A program made the position numbers and the translations under genes. Below, in pieces: positions 1 through 10,976 of a DNA stretch of 56,194 nt. The notes beneath the pieces were generated by a model. It did no database searches, was not told the DNA's origin, and saw nothing but the letters and a program-made list of their open reading frames with translations. The DNA is from Saprolegnia diclina VS20 (lineage: Eukaryota; Oomycota; Saprolegniomycetes; Saprolegniales; Saprolegniaceae): assembly GCF_000281045.1 (NCBI RefSeq), contig NW_008246203.1, forward strand, positions 2,805 through 58,998. Reading direction: 5' to 3'. Position 1 is the first letter of the stretch. The number at the start of each line of letters is the position of its first letter.

Positions 1-2
1 GC

Positions 3-279
3 GCTGCGACAGCGTTTCGCCGAGCTCGACTGTTGGGCCACGTGCTGCGGCTGAAGGAAGAGTCCCTCTTACCATGCTTTCTTACTAAAACTGTGGTTGT
101 TCGCTTCTCAGCCCCGCCCAAGGCGTCCTGAATTAGGTCGTACCAAAATCATGCCACCCATCGTTGTGCACCGCGACCTCCAGTCGCTGACGTCGCCTCA
201 GTTGCAGGCATCCCTCGAGGACCCCAACAAACTACGTAGCTCTGCCGCCGATCGCGACGCCAGCTCACGAAGCCTATAA
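3..279 (+). mobile_element. Decayed 3' end of a non-LTR (LINE-type) retrotransposon ORF2
   Basis: Bases 3-125 read in one frame as RRARLLGHVLRL, which matches the conserved 'R-x-LGHVLR' block found just downstream of the reverse transcriptase domain in many LINE-type elements. The continuation jumps to another frame (97-279): a basic PRPRRPELGRTK stretch, then VVHRDLQSL, then AADRDASSRSL. This resembles the usual LINE C-terminal order (GRPK..., a 'V-x-RDL' helix, then 'A-DR-x-WR-L'). The frame change, and serine where the family has tryptophan, indicate a dead copy. The upstream reverse transcriptase lies outside the window. The assignment rests on motif order only. Confidence 0.5.
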
Positions 280-712
280 GAAATTACTGAACTTGTCGTT
301 ACGGGTCACTCGCAAGCGCCCTCGGGCGACGACAAAAGAGCACGACGCTGCCCTGCGTCGCCACCTGCGTAACCACGGCCCGCCAAGTGAATTATGAAGT
401 TGATTGCTAGTCCCTACACATGCGAGATCTTAGTAGCAAATAAGAAAACGCGAAACGCGTTCATTTCTGCTGAGTAAGCCCTATCTCGGAAGGCAAAATC
501 AACAGAATCTCAACAATGCATCCCCGCTTGCACAAATAACTTGTCATTGTTGTTGGTAAATACTTTGCTTTATTGTGCCTTAGTACATTTTATCATTTTG
601 TAGTGCTTGAGAGGGGTGATTGAATGCATCATGGTGCACCGCCATGCCTGATGCCCCGCCTTGAATGTCTCAAATCGCACTTAACGATTTCGCACTTACA
701 CGGGTATTTTCT
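280..712. other. Intergenic, no gene recognised
   Basis: AT-richer DNA between the LINE remnant and the ITFG2-like gene. I see no convincing ORF, RNA gene or repeat. It probably holds the promoter of the gene that follows. Confidence 0.5.
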
Positions 713-2504
713 GATGCGCAGCTCGACGGGGAACGTGCGATCGGTGCGTCCTCGTCATTGGTAGCGGAACTGACGTGTGATGAGACCGTGCTGTATAGGT
801 GTGTCTTGTGCCTACAGGCCTCCTAAACATGGAGGGGAAGGTCCTTCCGAATGCGCACGCTTTTGCGGACCTGAACGACGACAGCGACATCGAGCTCGTC
901 GTTGGTTCCATGGCCGGGAAGGTCGCCGTCTTCAAGGTGTTACGCGCCTGCACTTGATATCTCTCTTATGCATGTCTGCAATAGGGCCTCTCGTCGCCGG
1001 AAGCAGTCTATGGCTGCGAGCTTGATGGCTGCATCACTGCGATCGTCGCACATACGACGCGGACGCTCGGCTGCCGCCTCTTTGTCGCGACCGCTGAAGG
1101 CCGATGTTTCGTCTTGCAAAAACGCGCAGACGCTGACGCACTCATGCTCCTTGCACAGTTTGTATGCTCGTTGCTTTGGCAAAAATCGTCATCAGAATGG
1201 CGTAGGCAATTCCACTAAACGTGAGCGCTGGTGCCGTGCTTCACGATCGACTGTACCTCGGCACGCGCGACGCGACGATTCATCTCTTCAACATTGAGCA
1301 CGTAAACTCGTCTTGTTGTGAGTGAATCGTTGCTGAAGTCAGCAACACCATTAGGTCCAAAACATCACTGAAGAAAAGAAGATCCGCGTCCCCGGTGAAG
1401 TCGAGTCTATGACGCGGCAGAAAATAAAGTCCCATGGGCATACTGGCGCTTCGGACGCGCGACCACTTGTCGTGTGCTTGAACAACGGCGCTGTCTTTGA
1501 GCTCAAGCACTTGACATCCATGGTGCAGCTGCAGGCGCCGTGGCCGAGCGGCGGCCGGGCGTTTGCACTCACGCAGCTCAAGTCGCAGGGTGTGAACGCC
1601 CTCGATGCGTTTGGCTGTCTCGACGGTGCCGTGGAGCTGCGCCATGCTGAGACCAGCGACGTGCTCTGGTCTCTCCAGGTATGCCTTTCTCGATATTGCC
1701 TACGATTGGATGGAATCGATAACTGCGTAGTTACCAGACGCGCTACTGATGATGGCAACAATCACTCTCTTCGCGAATGGTGATGAAGAAATCGCGCTTT
1801 GTTGCTGGAACGGCGACGTGTACCTCGTCAACAAAGATGGCTCCCAGCTGCGGTTTACGATCCCGTTTTCGATCACTGCGTTCTTTTCAGGTACGACGAC
1901 TCGATGCATTGTCAGGTGCAACTATACTATACGGGCTGTTTAGGAGCGTTTGCGGTCGGTGGCGAAGACACACTCTTTTGCGCCACAACGTCGGGAGGCA
2001 TTTTGTACTACAGCGGCATTGGCCAGTCGATCCGCCATATTCGGCATCACAGTGTGGTACTAGCTCAAAGGAGGTGTCCAAATGTTTGGTAAATTCACGT
2101 GACATCCACCGTAGCTCGAAGCAATCGAGAGAGCGGATCTTCAGTCGACACTGGGCTCCAGCGAGAAGCGTCGTGCCCTTGTCGCATCCCTCCAGAAGTT
2201 TCTGTTGCCAACGACGTCAATCAAGGACGATGCACCGACGCTTGCCGCTTGCTTGCGTGCGCTCGTCTACACCCCAAATACGATCTTAGCGGCACCCCCG
2301 CTAGCGGATGATACATCAGGGCTCTTGCCACTCCCACCCGTCCTCGCACCTGATACAACTGCGGAGGACGATGAAGACGACGACGACGTGGCGCCGTTAC
2401 CCAGCTCGCCGGTCGAAGCGTCGCTTTTGCTTCATCATGACGCAACGACGCCACCGGCACCACGCACAAAGAAAAGTCGGCGCAAACAGCAGCAAAAGCG
2501 GTAA
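713..2504 (+). CDS. ITFG2: ITFG2-like FG-GAP/beta-propeller protein (KICSTOR-type)
   Basis: In animals ITFG2 is part of KICSTOR, which recruits GATOR1 to lysosomes and restrains TORC1. The model has exons 829-936, 985-1161, 1206-1301, 1355-1678, 1731-1890, 1944-2056 and 2115-2504, with phases that agree throughout, giving about 455 residues (human ITFG2 is similar in length). Blocks that align with ITFG2 are LPNAHAFADLNDDSDIELVVG near the N-terminus, LFVATAEGRCFVLQ, LYLGTRDATIHLFNIEH, and EEIALCCWNGDVYLVNKDGS. A helical tail (LAACLRALVYTPN) precedes an acidic and basic low-complexity end. Homology begins just before the ATG at 829, so a short first exon is expected. The ATG at 713 (MRSSTGNVRSV) is a candidate, joined to an acceptor at 817, but its donor is weak. 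The start is therefore uncertain; the family call is good. Confidence 0.75.
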
Positions 2505-2538
2505 TGCTACATTCCGATAAAGGCTAGATTTCGAGATT

Positions 2539-3615
2539 TTAATGCAACACGGCGCTGCGCACTTGGTGGGCGACTTGTACAAGGTCTCCGACCGTCTTGG
2601 GTCCCCGAAGCAGCACTTGGCACATGAATGCCTTCGTCTGCTCCATCGCACTCTGGAACGAGCCTTGAGCTTGGCGGTGGAAGTCGTCATATGCATGCAG
2701 CGAGACAGAAAAGAGCTCGCGGAGGCCAATTGGGTCTTCGAAGAGCCGCCAGTACACCTCGTCACGTTCGACAAACCGACCGGTTGGAAGGTCCAGGAGG
2801 TCCGCGATGAGAGCGCCGAGATGAAGAGCGACCATGGCAAACGCGTACGCTGGGCGTGGAGGTAGCATCTCGAGGCATGCGCTGCGGTGAACTTCGCAAA
2901 AGAATACGAGCGCGTGGAGAGTAAAGACGCTGGACGGCGAGTTTTGAAGCACGGAGATCGGATCGTCGGACGGGAATCCAAGCTCAGTCCATGCGGGAGG
3001 GCTGGCGTCGCCATGAATACTCGTCCAAAGACGCCGAAGAAGATCCATGTGGTCGCGGTTTGCATCCGAAAACACTGCGCGGCTAAGGCTCGCCGCCGCC
3101 GAGAGTTGCTGGAGTGCTGCGGCCGACGGCTTTTCGTCGCCCGACTGCGAGTTGAAGTAGCGCCCGGCAGTAAACTCGACAGTCTCCCAAACGCGCGCGC
3201 TTGTTTTGGAAAGCTGCTCCTTGCCCGAGGCCTTGAGGCTCTTCCACATTGAGTTGAGGCCGCCCTTTGACGTCGCCTTGACCGGCGACGCACGGAAGAA
3301 GTGCTCAAACTGCTCGTACTCGGGCGCGTCGATTTGCGAGCTGTAGATCGGATACGCTTGTGGAGAGGACGAAAGCTGCAGGACCTTCACGAGTACGTGG
3401 CCCGACGGCAGAGTCTCGGCGTCGTCGCCGAGGTCACGCCACACGTAGCCGCCGCTCGTGGTCTCTTGGAGGCGGAAGTGGTACTTGCCCTCGAAGGGGA
3501 ACGCATGGCGCAATGACGCGACGGTCGCACCCTGCGGCAGGAGCACACTGGATGGCTCGTCGTCCTCGGCGCCGCAGAAGACGAACCTGCACAAGACGCT
3601 GTCGTGGGTCCCCAT
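2539..3615 (-). CDS. DIX-ELMO domain fusion protein
   Basis: A single-exon gene of 358 residues. Residues about 5-82 match a DIX domain, the head-to-tail polymerising module of Dishevelled and Axin: LPQGATVASLRHAF, GKYHFRLQ, then a tryptophan, DDAETLP and a closing strand VLVKVLQL. Residues about 180-340 match an ELMO/CED-12 domain: a WTELGFPSDDP block followed by long hydrophobic helices (VFTLHALVFFCE, FAMVALHLGALIADLL). ELMO domains act with DOCK-type exchange factors or as GAPs for Arl/Arf GTPases. The inference is a scaffold whose DIX end self-assembles and concentrates an ELMO activity at a membrane. It is convergent with the ITFG2-like gene, with 34 bases between stop codons. The domain calls come from pattern matching, not profile scores. 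Confidence 0.65.
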   Translation of the reverse strand: MGTHDSVLCRFVFCGAEDDEPSSVLLPQGATVASLRHAFPFEGKYHFRLQETTSGGYVWRDLGDDAETLPSGHVLVKVLQLSSSPQAYPIYSSQIDAPEYEQFEHFFRASPVKATSKGGLNSMWKSLKASGKEQLSKTSARVWETVEFTAGRYFNSQSGDEKPSAAALQQLSAAASLSRAVFSDANRDHMDLLRRLWTSIHGDASPPAWTELGFPSDDPISVLQNSPSSVFTLHALVFFCEVHRSACLEMLPPRPAYAFAMVALHLGALIADLLDLPTGRFVERDEVYWRLFEDPIGLRELFSVSLHAYDDFHRQAQGSFQSAMEQTKAFMCQVLLRGPKTVGDLVQVAHQVRSAVLH

Positions 3616-4360
3616 CTTTCGATTCTCCGTTTTTCAATACGTCGTTTTGTGAAACTCAAGAAGCTGGTTTTTGAGTCGAGCAAGGAGAGCACATTTCATT
3701 GGCCGTTTTCATATTTATTAGCCAATCCGTGACACGGACGTGCATCTCAGCGTGCATGTGAGGTTGGTCGATGGCGAGTCGCCATGATTTGTCGACCGAA
3801 CTGCGTTTGAAAATGGAATCGTCCAAATTTAGCATGGCGATAGAAAATTCTTAGGAGAGCATTTATCACTAGATTTCGTCGTCGCCCGAGGTGTGCAGGG
3901 CAAGAATTCGACGATCAAAGACTCGACCAGATGAGACACTTGTGGGACTTACCAAAGTAGATGTAAATTATGCAAATTGCTGTCGTCAATCTGCACCACG
4001 TCCCTTGACCACGTCCTAGATTCTACTTACAGGAGAGCAATGCTCCGACCGCGCTACGTCGTCTCCAATAGGCATATCTCTGGCTCGTCATGGAGCGGGT
4101 AACAAAAGTCAGCGATCGACCTTCGCTGCGGTGCGCAGACTTATCAGTGGATAAAAGACCAGCAAGTGTGGATGCCCTAATTTATGCATCTTTACTCTGC
4201 ATTTGTGTCGAGGAGCCCAACCACTTGGCATCCCTCTGTCGGTATGGATAGCCCAATCTCATTGCGATGGTTAGTGCCAGTAGCCGTTTCTCTCCAGCGC
4301 GGATTTCCCAAGCATCGCCAACCGGACACACTCAGCGGTTTCGCACAATCCGGTGAGGTT
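3616..4360. other. Intergenic, shared upstream region
   Basis: Region between the divergent DIX-ELMO and LisH-SANT-MINDY genes. An in-frame ATG at 4184 would extend the latter by 59 residues, but that extension lacks features and is treated as untranslated. No RNA gene or repeat was recognised. Confidence 0.4.
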
Positions 4361-6708
4361 ATGGCGAGCAAGGAAGCGGGGGAGGCACGGACGTCGAACA
4401 CGGCCTCGGCAATGAGCGTCGAGAGCGTGCATCAACAGTCTGAGCTGCTCGTCATGGACTACCTCAGGGGATCTCGCTGCATGAAGACGATGGACGCGCT
4501 TTCGCGCTGGATCTCGGACAAGGCGAGGAAGTCGTCGCCCAAGTCCCACAGCGCCAGCGAGCTTTTCAACAAGGACGTCGCTGCGCGTAAAAACTCAAGT
4601 CCGAAGTCTAGCTCCGTTCTCGAATACATGGTATTCTAGTCACCTACTGCTTTTGGTGGCTCATGGCGTTGCGATACACGTAGATTGGACGCCGGAAACA
4701 GTCCAAGTCCCATCGCTTGAGGTAATGTAGACTCTTCTTTTTCGATGTAAAACAAGGGACGCCTACTAGTTGTGTGAGCCCGGATGTCTTGGCGTGCATG
4801 TCGGTCTCTCCGACTGATGCATCCTTGCCAACATGGACAGCCGAGGAGGTTGTGATGCTCAAGAAGGCGGCCAAGAGTACGCAGAGCATTACGGACAAGA
4901 CCGAGCGCTGGAAAAACGTCAGTGCCGTTCTCGGCCGAAGCAAACGCGAGTGCTACGACAAGTACAAGGAGATCAAGAGAGAGCGCAAAAATTTATCCAA
5001 GGTTGGCGACGCTGAAACACCTCGCGCAAAGAACAAGGACGTCGAAGCGCCCAACTCCAAGAGTAAGGGGCGCTCAAGTGATCAAAAGAAGCCACTCGAC
5101 GACGATAAAGGATCTGGATCCACATGGGGAAGCTCGCGGGCTGCGTCCGCGACTGTTGCACCTGACCGCCGCGCGTACACATGTCCGACACATAGTAGCG
5201 TCTGAATTGTGGTCGCGTAGGGCAAGCAAGTACGAAGCCGTCGTGGAAAATGACGTTGTTGATGACGACATAATCGACGACGCCCCGAGTGCGCTAGTGA
5301 AGCAGGCGGTAGGGCGTCCACTGGCACTAGCGACGTCCATCGGCCGATCGCTCACAAGCGCCGAAGTGTCGGCTATGCGCATCTTACTCTTTGGCGAGGC
5401 CAAGAAAGGCCTCACGTCGCACTGGACAGCACAGGTTTATATATTGACCACTCTATGGCTTCGTTTTTGCCAACGGTGCTTTATGCCAGGGGTTCCCATT
5501 TGCACCCGTGCCTGGGTATGGCATTGTGCAGCACGAAGGCGGTCCATGCGGCGTCATGGCAGTTGTCCAGGCCTACACGTTGTATTTCCTCTTCCAAAAC
5601 ACCACATGTTGGCAAGAGGTAGTAGAATGATATTGCCCTTTGCAATGTAATCTATATATGAAATTGTAGCCGCGCGCGGACGAGCTCCGGACCGCCCTTA
5701 CCGACGCGCTGACACACATTGTATGGCAAGCAAGCGACGGCTCTCAATGCACTATGGCCCTTCCCGGCGTATTTTGCTCCAACATAGTGTCGTGAACCTA
5801 AAGAAAGACATTGTAGGCTCAACCTACAATCGAGCACGTACGCGTAACATCGTCACTCTTGTCGCGTTCAGCTGCCCGCGAATTCATCTCGACCCATATT
5901 GACGAGGTGCGTTATTTTTTGCAGTATACTATATGGATGAGAAGACTAACACAAACTCAGTATCTAGCCTCGCGTGGCTCTGGCGTGATTCTACTTGTCG
6001 CGAGTGTTCTCTTGACCCGTGGCCTCGCAACAATTGCTGCCGACATGGACGCACCTGACGGAGCAACGCCGACGCTGGTCGGTGCTCATGACTATTGCAC
6101 GCAAGTTAGTACACGGGTGCTGTTTGCACAGATGATTGAAGGCCAGTAGGAACTCGTGAATTTGCTTCTTGTTGGATACGCGTGCAGCAACGTGTTTGAT
6201 GGCACACAAGACCTCGGTGACGGCCTCACACTGCGTGGCATTGGCCGCCAAGGTTTGATGCATAGTCGTTTCTATCTTCGAGCCACGCCTAGGCCTTGTG
6301 GGCTTCCTAACGCTGTTTGAGGCTTACGAGTACATGGTGGTGGGTGCATTCTTGAAGGCGCCTACGGCTCCCGTTTGGGTCGTTTGCAGCGAGTCACACT
6401 ACTCAGTTCTGTTTGCGAACCCCGACGCAGCGACATCGCCCGCATCGGTGCGTTGTCGTTCTCTCATACACATAGCCAGCCGATTGAAATCCATTCTGCA
6501 GACGGAAACGATCGTGGAGCTTCTCTACTACGATGGACTCGCCAACCAAGACGAACCCATCCAGCTCAGCGTTTCGCCATTCGGGCTTGCTGCGCCCAAG
6601 AAGCCACGCCATGACGACAACTCGCTTACGCCGCCATTGGACCTGGTAATCCGCACCAAGTGGCCGCGGGGCACCGTCGACTGGCATGGCACCGAGCCTC
6701 TCTTGTAA
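4361..6708 (+). CDS. LisH-SANT-MINDY fusion deubiquitinase (MINDY-3/4 type)
   Basis: The model has ten exons in phase: 4361-4630, 4684-4721, 4770-5174, 5221-5434, 5490-5618, 5670-5768, 5817-5906, 5961-6104, 6150-6252 and 6293-6708, giving 635 residues. A LisH-like helix pair (SELLVMDYLRGSRCMKTMDA, residues ~27-52) is followed by a SANT/Myb repeat (WTAEEVVMLKKA...RWKNVSAVLGRSKRECYDKYKE, ~124-176). The C-terminal half is a MINDY (FAM188) catalytic domain: YGIVQHEGGPCGVMAVVQAY with catalytic Cys about 329, LLTRGLATIAADMD, ELVNLLLVGYACSNVFDG, and ESHYSVLF with catalytic His about 533, then LYYDGLANQ. MINDY enzymes trim K48-linked ubiquitin chains. A SANT domain suggests work on chromatin or with histone tails, which is inference. 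Exon phases support one continuous protein rather than two adjacent genes. Confidence 0.75.
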
Positions 6709-6780
6709 CCTGCAAGAAATCTACCACTACGTACTAGTACATAATTCAGAATATATTGCACACATTAGTCGGTGGTGTGT

Positions 6781-8384
6781 CTATCGAATACTGGCGGCGC
6801 GTAGACCAGTCGCCGGCGGGACCTTGGCCTTTGACGAGACAGCAGGCGGTGAGAAGATGTTCCAGAAGCGCAAAGTTTCGTCGGCGGCGCCAGAGACGAC
6901 TGTCGTAGCGTCGGGGCCGGCCGCGAGGTGCAGGACGCGCGCAGAGTGGCCCGTGAGCTCCTTCACCTTGCGCATTGCAGGGTACGACCATAGGCAGAGT
7001 TCGTTCTGCGCGTAGCCATGCGAACTCAGAAGCTCCTTCTCGCTCGTCGACCAGAGCAGTGCACATACCTGCGAGCCCGTGTCGGTCGACTGGAGGAGGC
7101 TGCCCGTCTGCGCGTTCCACAACTTGATCGTGCGGTCGGCCGTGCCGCCGCCAGAGGCGAGGACGTGGCGGTCCCACGGGCACCACGCGAGCGCCTTGAC
7201 GGCAGCGCAGTGGTCCGTGAGTTTGTGCATCGGAGTTGTTTGCATTTGGTTCCAGATGCAGAGCGCGTTGTCGTTGCCACCGGATGCGAGTTTGGAACCA
7301 TCGGGTGACCAGCGCAGACCACAGACCTCTTGTTCGTGGCTGTTGAGCGTCGCAACGATGTGCGACGCAACGCGGACGTCGTGGTGAATGATCGACGTGT
7401 CGCGCGAGCCCGACGAGAGCACGTGGCGATTCCACGAGAGAGCACCAACACGTGCCGAGTGACCGTTGAGCGTCCGGAGTAGTTTGGCGTTGGTTGTGTC
7501 CCAAAGCTGCACCGTGGCATCGCTCGAGCCAACTGCGAGCGTACTGCCTTCCTGGATCCAAGAGACGGAGCTAATGTACTCATCGCCGTCAAGCGCCATG
7601 AGCTCGTCGATGGCGCCCGTCGCGGCGTTCCAGAGGTACAACGACGCGCCGAGCGCAACTGCAAGCACATTGTTTTTTCCCCACGACAGGAGGTTGAGGT
7701 AGTAGTCGTCCATGAGCTCGGGTGCGTCGAGAACCTTGGTCGGCGCGGACGGGATATGGCGCGTCAGCAGCGGCTTAATCTTGGACGACGTCGCACGCTT
7801 GTTGTACATGACGTTGAGAGCACCCTTGAATGACGCTGGGTCGTCTGCGGCAGGAGGCTTGTCCTTGAAGGTAAGAATGCGGTGGCCTTCAAGGTCACTC
7901 GTGCCCAGGAGCGACTTGGCCAAGCACGTTTGAAAAGTCTGCTGCGATGGACTGTCGGGCGCCACGATCGATGCAGGCGTTGGGTTTGCCACCGAGGGTT
8001 GCGCCGCCTTCGCTTCGAACGGCGCCGTGACTTTAAGACTCGAGACTTTCATGTCCATGGCCGACCGATTCGGAATGAAGCGATCATTCTAGCCGTAACG
8101 TGACCTGCAGCTCTTTAGCGCCATGGAAATAGTACCGTGATCTTCTTTCGCTTCGCCGGCGACGGCGACACGGCTTCGACCTTCTTTTTGCGCTTCCAGC
8201 GAGGGATGACACTCGATTCGAGCGGGCCTGCCGTCATCTGCAAGAGAAGCTCCATTTCCGCCGCAGCATTCACCTGCTTCTTCGTCTTTGCTTGGTCCTT
8301 CGCCGTCGATGGCGTTGGCTTGTTCGTCGACGAGCGGCTTAGAGACCGCGGGGGCGTCCGTGCCGGCGTCGACGACGTGGCCAT
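6781..8384 (-). CDS. CDC20: CDC20/Fizzy, APC/C co-activator
   Basis: CDC20 activates the anaphase-promoting complex and presents substrates to it. There are two exons, 8384-8136 and 8088-6781, separated by a 47-base intron, giving 518 residues. Exon 1 carries the basic N-terminus with SVIPRWKRKKK. The first codons of exon 2 restore the C-box, DRFIPNRSAMDM (residues ~85-96), which would be lost if translation were taken from the ATG at 8058. A CDC20/Cdh1 linker, VLDAPELMDDYYLNLLSWG, leads into seven WD40 repeats, and the protein ends in the Ile-Arg tail that docks on the APC/C. I found no KEN box. The LNLLSWG form and the IPRW element favour CDC20 over Cdh1. Confidence 0.93.
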
Positions 8385-9101
8385 GGCTGACAGCAGATTG
8401 AACTCTGCTTTGAAAATTTGAACCAATCGTCTTTGTATTTGTATAGTATAGACACACCAAATTAGACCAAATCTAAGCACGGGCCAATCAGAGACAGGAC
8501 AGGCTCAACCCAACTGGCTCGTCCATGGGACGTCCATGCCGCCAGCCCATTTTCCCGCCAGCCTCTCGCTGGGATCCAGAGTAGACTCGTGACGAGCCCG
8601 AGCAATGCAGTGCATGCGATTCCGCGTGCATCGGTTTCCGTGATTGAATATACTAGTAGTAAACGTGTTGGGGCCAAGAACCGAGAATTTCCCCCGGTCT
8701 GTCATTTTGCACTTGCCGTATCGCACAGCGGCGTTGCGCCTACCGTTGACCAACGATTCTTGCGTGCTCGCGCATACTTTATATCGGCAACGTTAGTGCG
8801 ATGCTCCTACGCATGAAATAGTGACTACACGCTGGGTGCGAGCACCACCGGAGGAACGTACCGTAATTGGGCGCGATACGATGATTGCATTCGTTGAAAT
8901 TGAGCTGGCAAGTGAGATGAGGGTACTGTATGGTCTGGATCAGGACACCGACTCATCGTTGCTAAGGTTTTACAGCTACAAAACAGCAAAGCACCGTCAG
9001 AGTAAGTGTCCTCCTCAAAAACGCACGTTCGTAGCGCACAATTATGGCCCTACTTGAACTAGTAGGTATCGCACCCAGCAGACATGCAATGTCGTCTAGT
9101 G
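8385..9101. other. Intergenic, no gene supported
   Basis: About 700 bases between CDC20 (divergent side) and the 3' end of the phosphatase gene. The ORFs here, for example 8821-9057 (+), show no domain, splice partner or homology I recognise. An ATACTAGTA element lies near 8649. Confidence 0.4.
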
Positions 9102-10379
9102 TTAAATCTCAAAATCAATATCCGTCGTGTACAGAATGTCCGTCGTCTTCCCATCGACAAACTGGACGCGGAAGACGTCGCGGCTCACTTGAACGTACAT
9201 GAAGCCGTGGACCATATCGACATGCACCAAGTCTGGATTCGCCCGGGCTTGGGGTCGGAGCTCATGGAGGTTGTAGCCACCGGCACCAGACGTGAAGAAG
9301 CTCAATTGATCGCGCTTGATGTGCTGGAGAGCGTGGTCGTGCCCGTTGAAGTACGCATGCACCTTGTGTTTCTGTAAAAGTGGCTTGAGGTGCGCGATAA
9401 GCTCGGGCGTGTCACCGTTTCCGGCGTAGCTGTGTACGGCCCAGTGCCCGACAACGATTGTCCACAGCCGCGTGATTTGCTTGGGTGCGCTTTGGCTCAG
9501 GGTGCGCTCGAGCCATTCGTATTGCGCTGACCGCGTCTCCGGCGAAGTCTGGTCGTTCATCGCCGCTGTACAACGAAAATCCCGGTCATTCGCTGTCTGA
9601 CCGCACACGAGGTCGCACACGTCAAGTACGACCACACGGAGCAGTGTTGACTCGTCCACGCGTTGGTCAAATGTATAGTACCTATGCCCAGATCATTCCT
9701 TCGTACCCCGAAAGAGATACGCCGAGAGGTACCGTTGCGGAAACTTCCAGACGTTGTTCGTACGCTTCGCGTAGTTAAGCATCGCATCGATGCTGCCCTC
9801 GCAGTCGTGGTTTCCGATGCTACAACGCAAGTGTGGTTAGACTACTAGTACACAACTAAACTGCGGGCCTTACCTAATGTACCACGGAATCTTGAGCGAC
9901 GGGTGCTTGTAGACCTAATACGAGGCACGTCAGTCGAGCCACTGGACAAGGCTTGTCATGTACGTTTTCAAACTTGCTGTAGATGATTGGGTCATCGGCT
10001 GAGAGCATTCTAGTGCAGTGATCAATGTGGTATCGAAGAGGCAATTTGGCGGGCACCCGTGGTCGTAAATCTGGTCGCCGGTAGAGAGCACAAAAGCAGC
10101 GTGGGGCTGCGTGTGGTTGACAAAGTCGGACATTGAGGCTGCGACGAGTGCCTGTGTCGCAGAGCCCGTGCCAAAGTCGCCAACGACGACGAATCCAAGC
10201 GGCGCCAATGGCGGCTGGTTGAACTGCTTGAGGCGCGACGCCAGCGCCTTGGAGCGCAGCTTGAGATCGGCCACGCGCTGGATGTCGACGCTTGTGCTTG
10301 TGATAAAGTAGCTCAAGATGTACACGCACCACGCGACAAGCAGCCCGACGCACATCCACTGCGTCAGCTTCATGCTCAT
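9102..10379 (-). CDS. Purple acid phosphatase (ACP5/TRAP type), membrane-anchored
   Basis: Five exons agree in phase: 10379-10057, 10009-9964, 9914-9874, 9819-9733 and 9681-9102, giving 358 residues. An N-terminal signal anchor (hydrophobic residues ~8-27) predicts a type II membrane protein with a lumenal or extracellular enzyme. All five metal-binding blocks of purple acid phosphatases are visible: VVVGDFG (~64-70), GDQIYDHG, the spliced IGNHDCEG, VVGHWAVHS and YFNGHDHAL. The tyrosine in GDQIY is the residue that gives these Fe-containing enzymes their colour. The block FPQRYYTFDQRV is restored only by removing the intron 9732-9682. The family dephosphorylates phosphoesters and phosphoproteins at low pH. 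The anchor differs from the secreted animal ACP5. Confidence 0.88.
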
Positions 10380-10976
10380 CGTGCTGGTGCTGGTTGCTGC
10401 TTCCTGCCCTGGGCGACAATGTCCGGATACTGATATTTCACGCGATTTGTATTTTTCACATACTGTGGGACTGGCATGGGCTTCAGCAACAACCGCTCTG
10501 CCCCGCTGTGCACCACATCTATAGTTCAGTAGCTTAACATACTAAATAGGGAGGGTATGCAAAACTATAGCCATTCTTCGTGTTCGTAGAGGGATACTGT
10601 CAATCTGCTTCAAGCCTGCCCAAATCCAACGCCCGTGGCTCCGCACCACTGGCGAAGCGACAAATTGATCGATTTCTTGAATGAAGTGGAATCGGCCATA
10701 TTAGCCTGACTAGACTGCATCCCGTCCGCTCTGAATGAAGTACAGAACAATAAGCTTATACCGTTCGGAAAAAAAGACTTTGTTGCGTAAATTGTACCGC
10801 TGCCAGCTTCTTAGAATTTGTCGCTCGTGCAATGCGGCGCTATCCCAAGCACATGAAGGAACTTACTCTGATGGTATGCTACGTGGCAGACGTGAAGAAC
10901 ATATTTTTCACATCGTGAAAAAGCATGATTTATCCGGTGACTTGTGAGAATCCGGATACCGTGCCAGTCGGCGACG
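10380..10976. other. Intergenic, divergent promoter region
   Basis: Roughly 600 bases between the divergent phosphatase and USP genes, AT-rich in its middle. No ORF or RNA gene is supported. Confidence 0.4.

Noticed and set aside
5787-5816. 30-base intron in the MINDY gene
   Set aside because: The donor at 5769 gives a 48-base intron of normal size and keeps the frame.
6746-7670. Two long minus-strand ORFs overlapping CDC20 in other frames
   Set aside because: They are frame-shifted shadows of the WD40 repeats and are rich in Arg and Ser without homology.
8058-8060. ATG at 8058 as the start of CDC20
   Set aside because: It would remove the C-box DRFIPNR, which is restored by an in-phase exon at 8136-8384.
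8821-9057. 78-codon plus-strand ORF
   Set aside because: No domain, no splice partner and no homology recognised.
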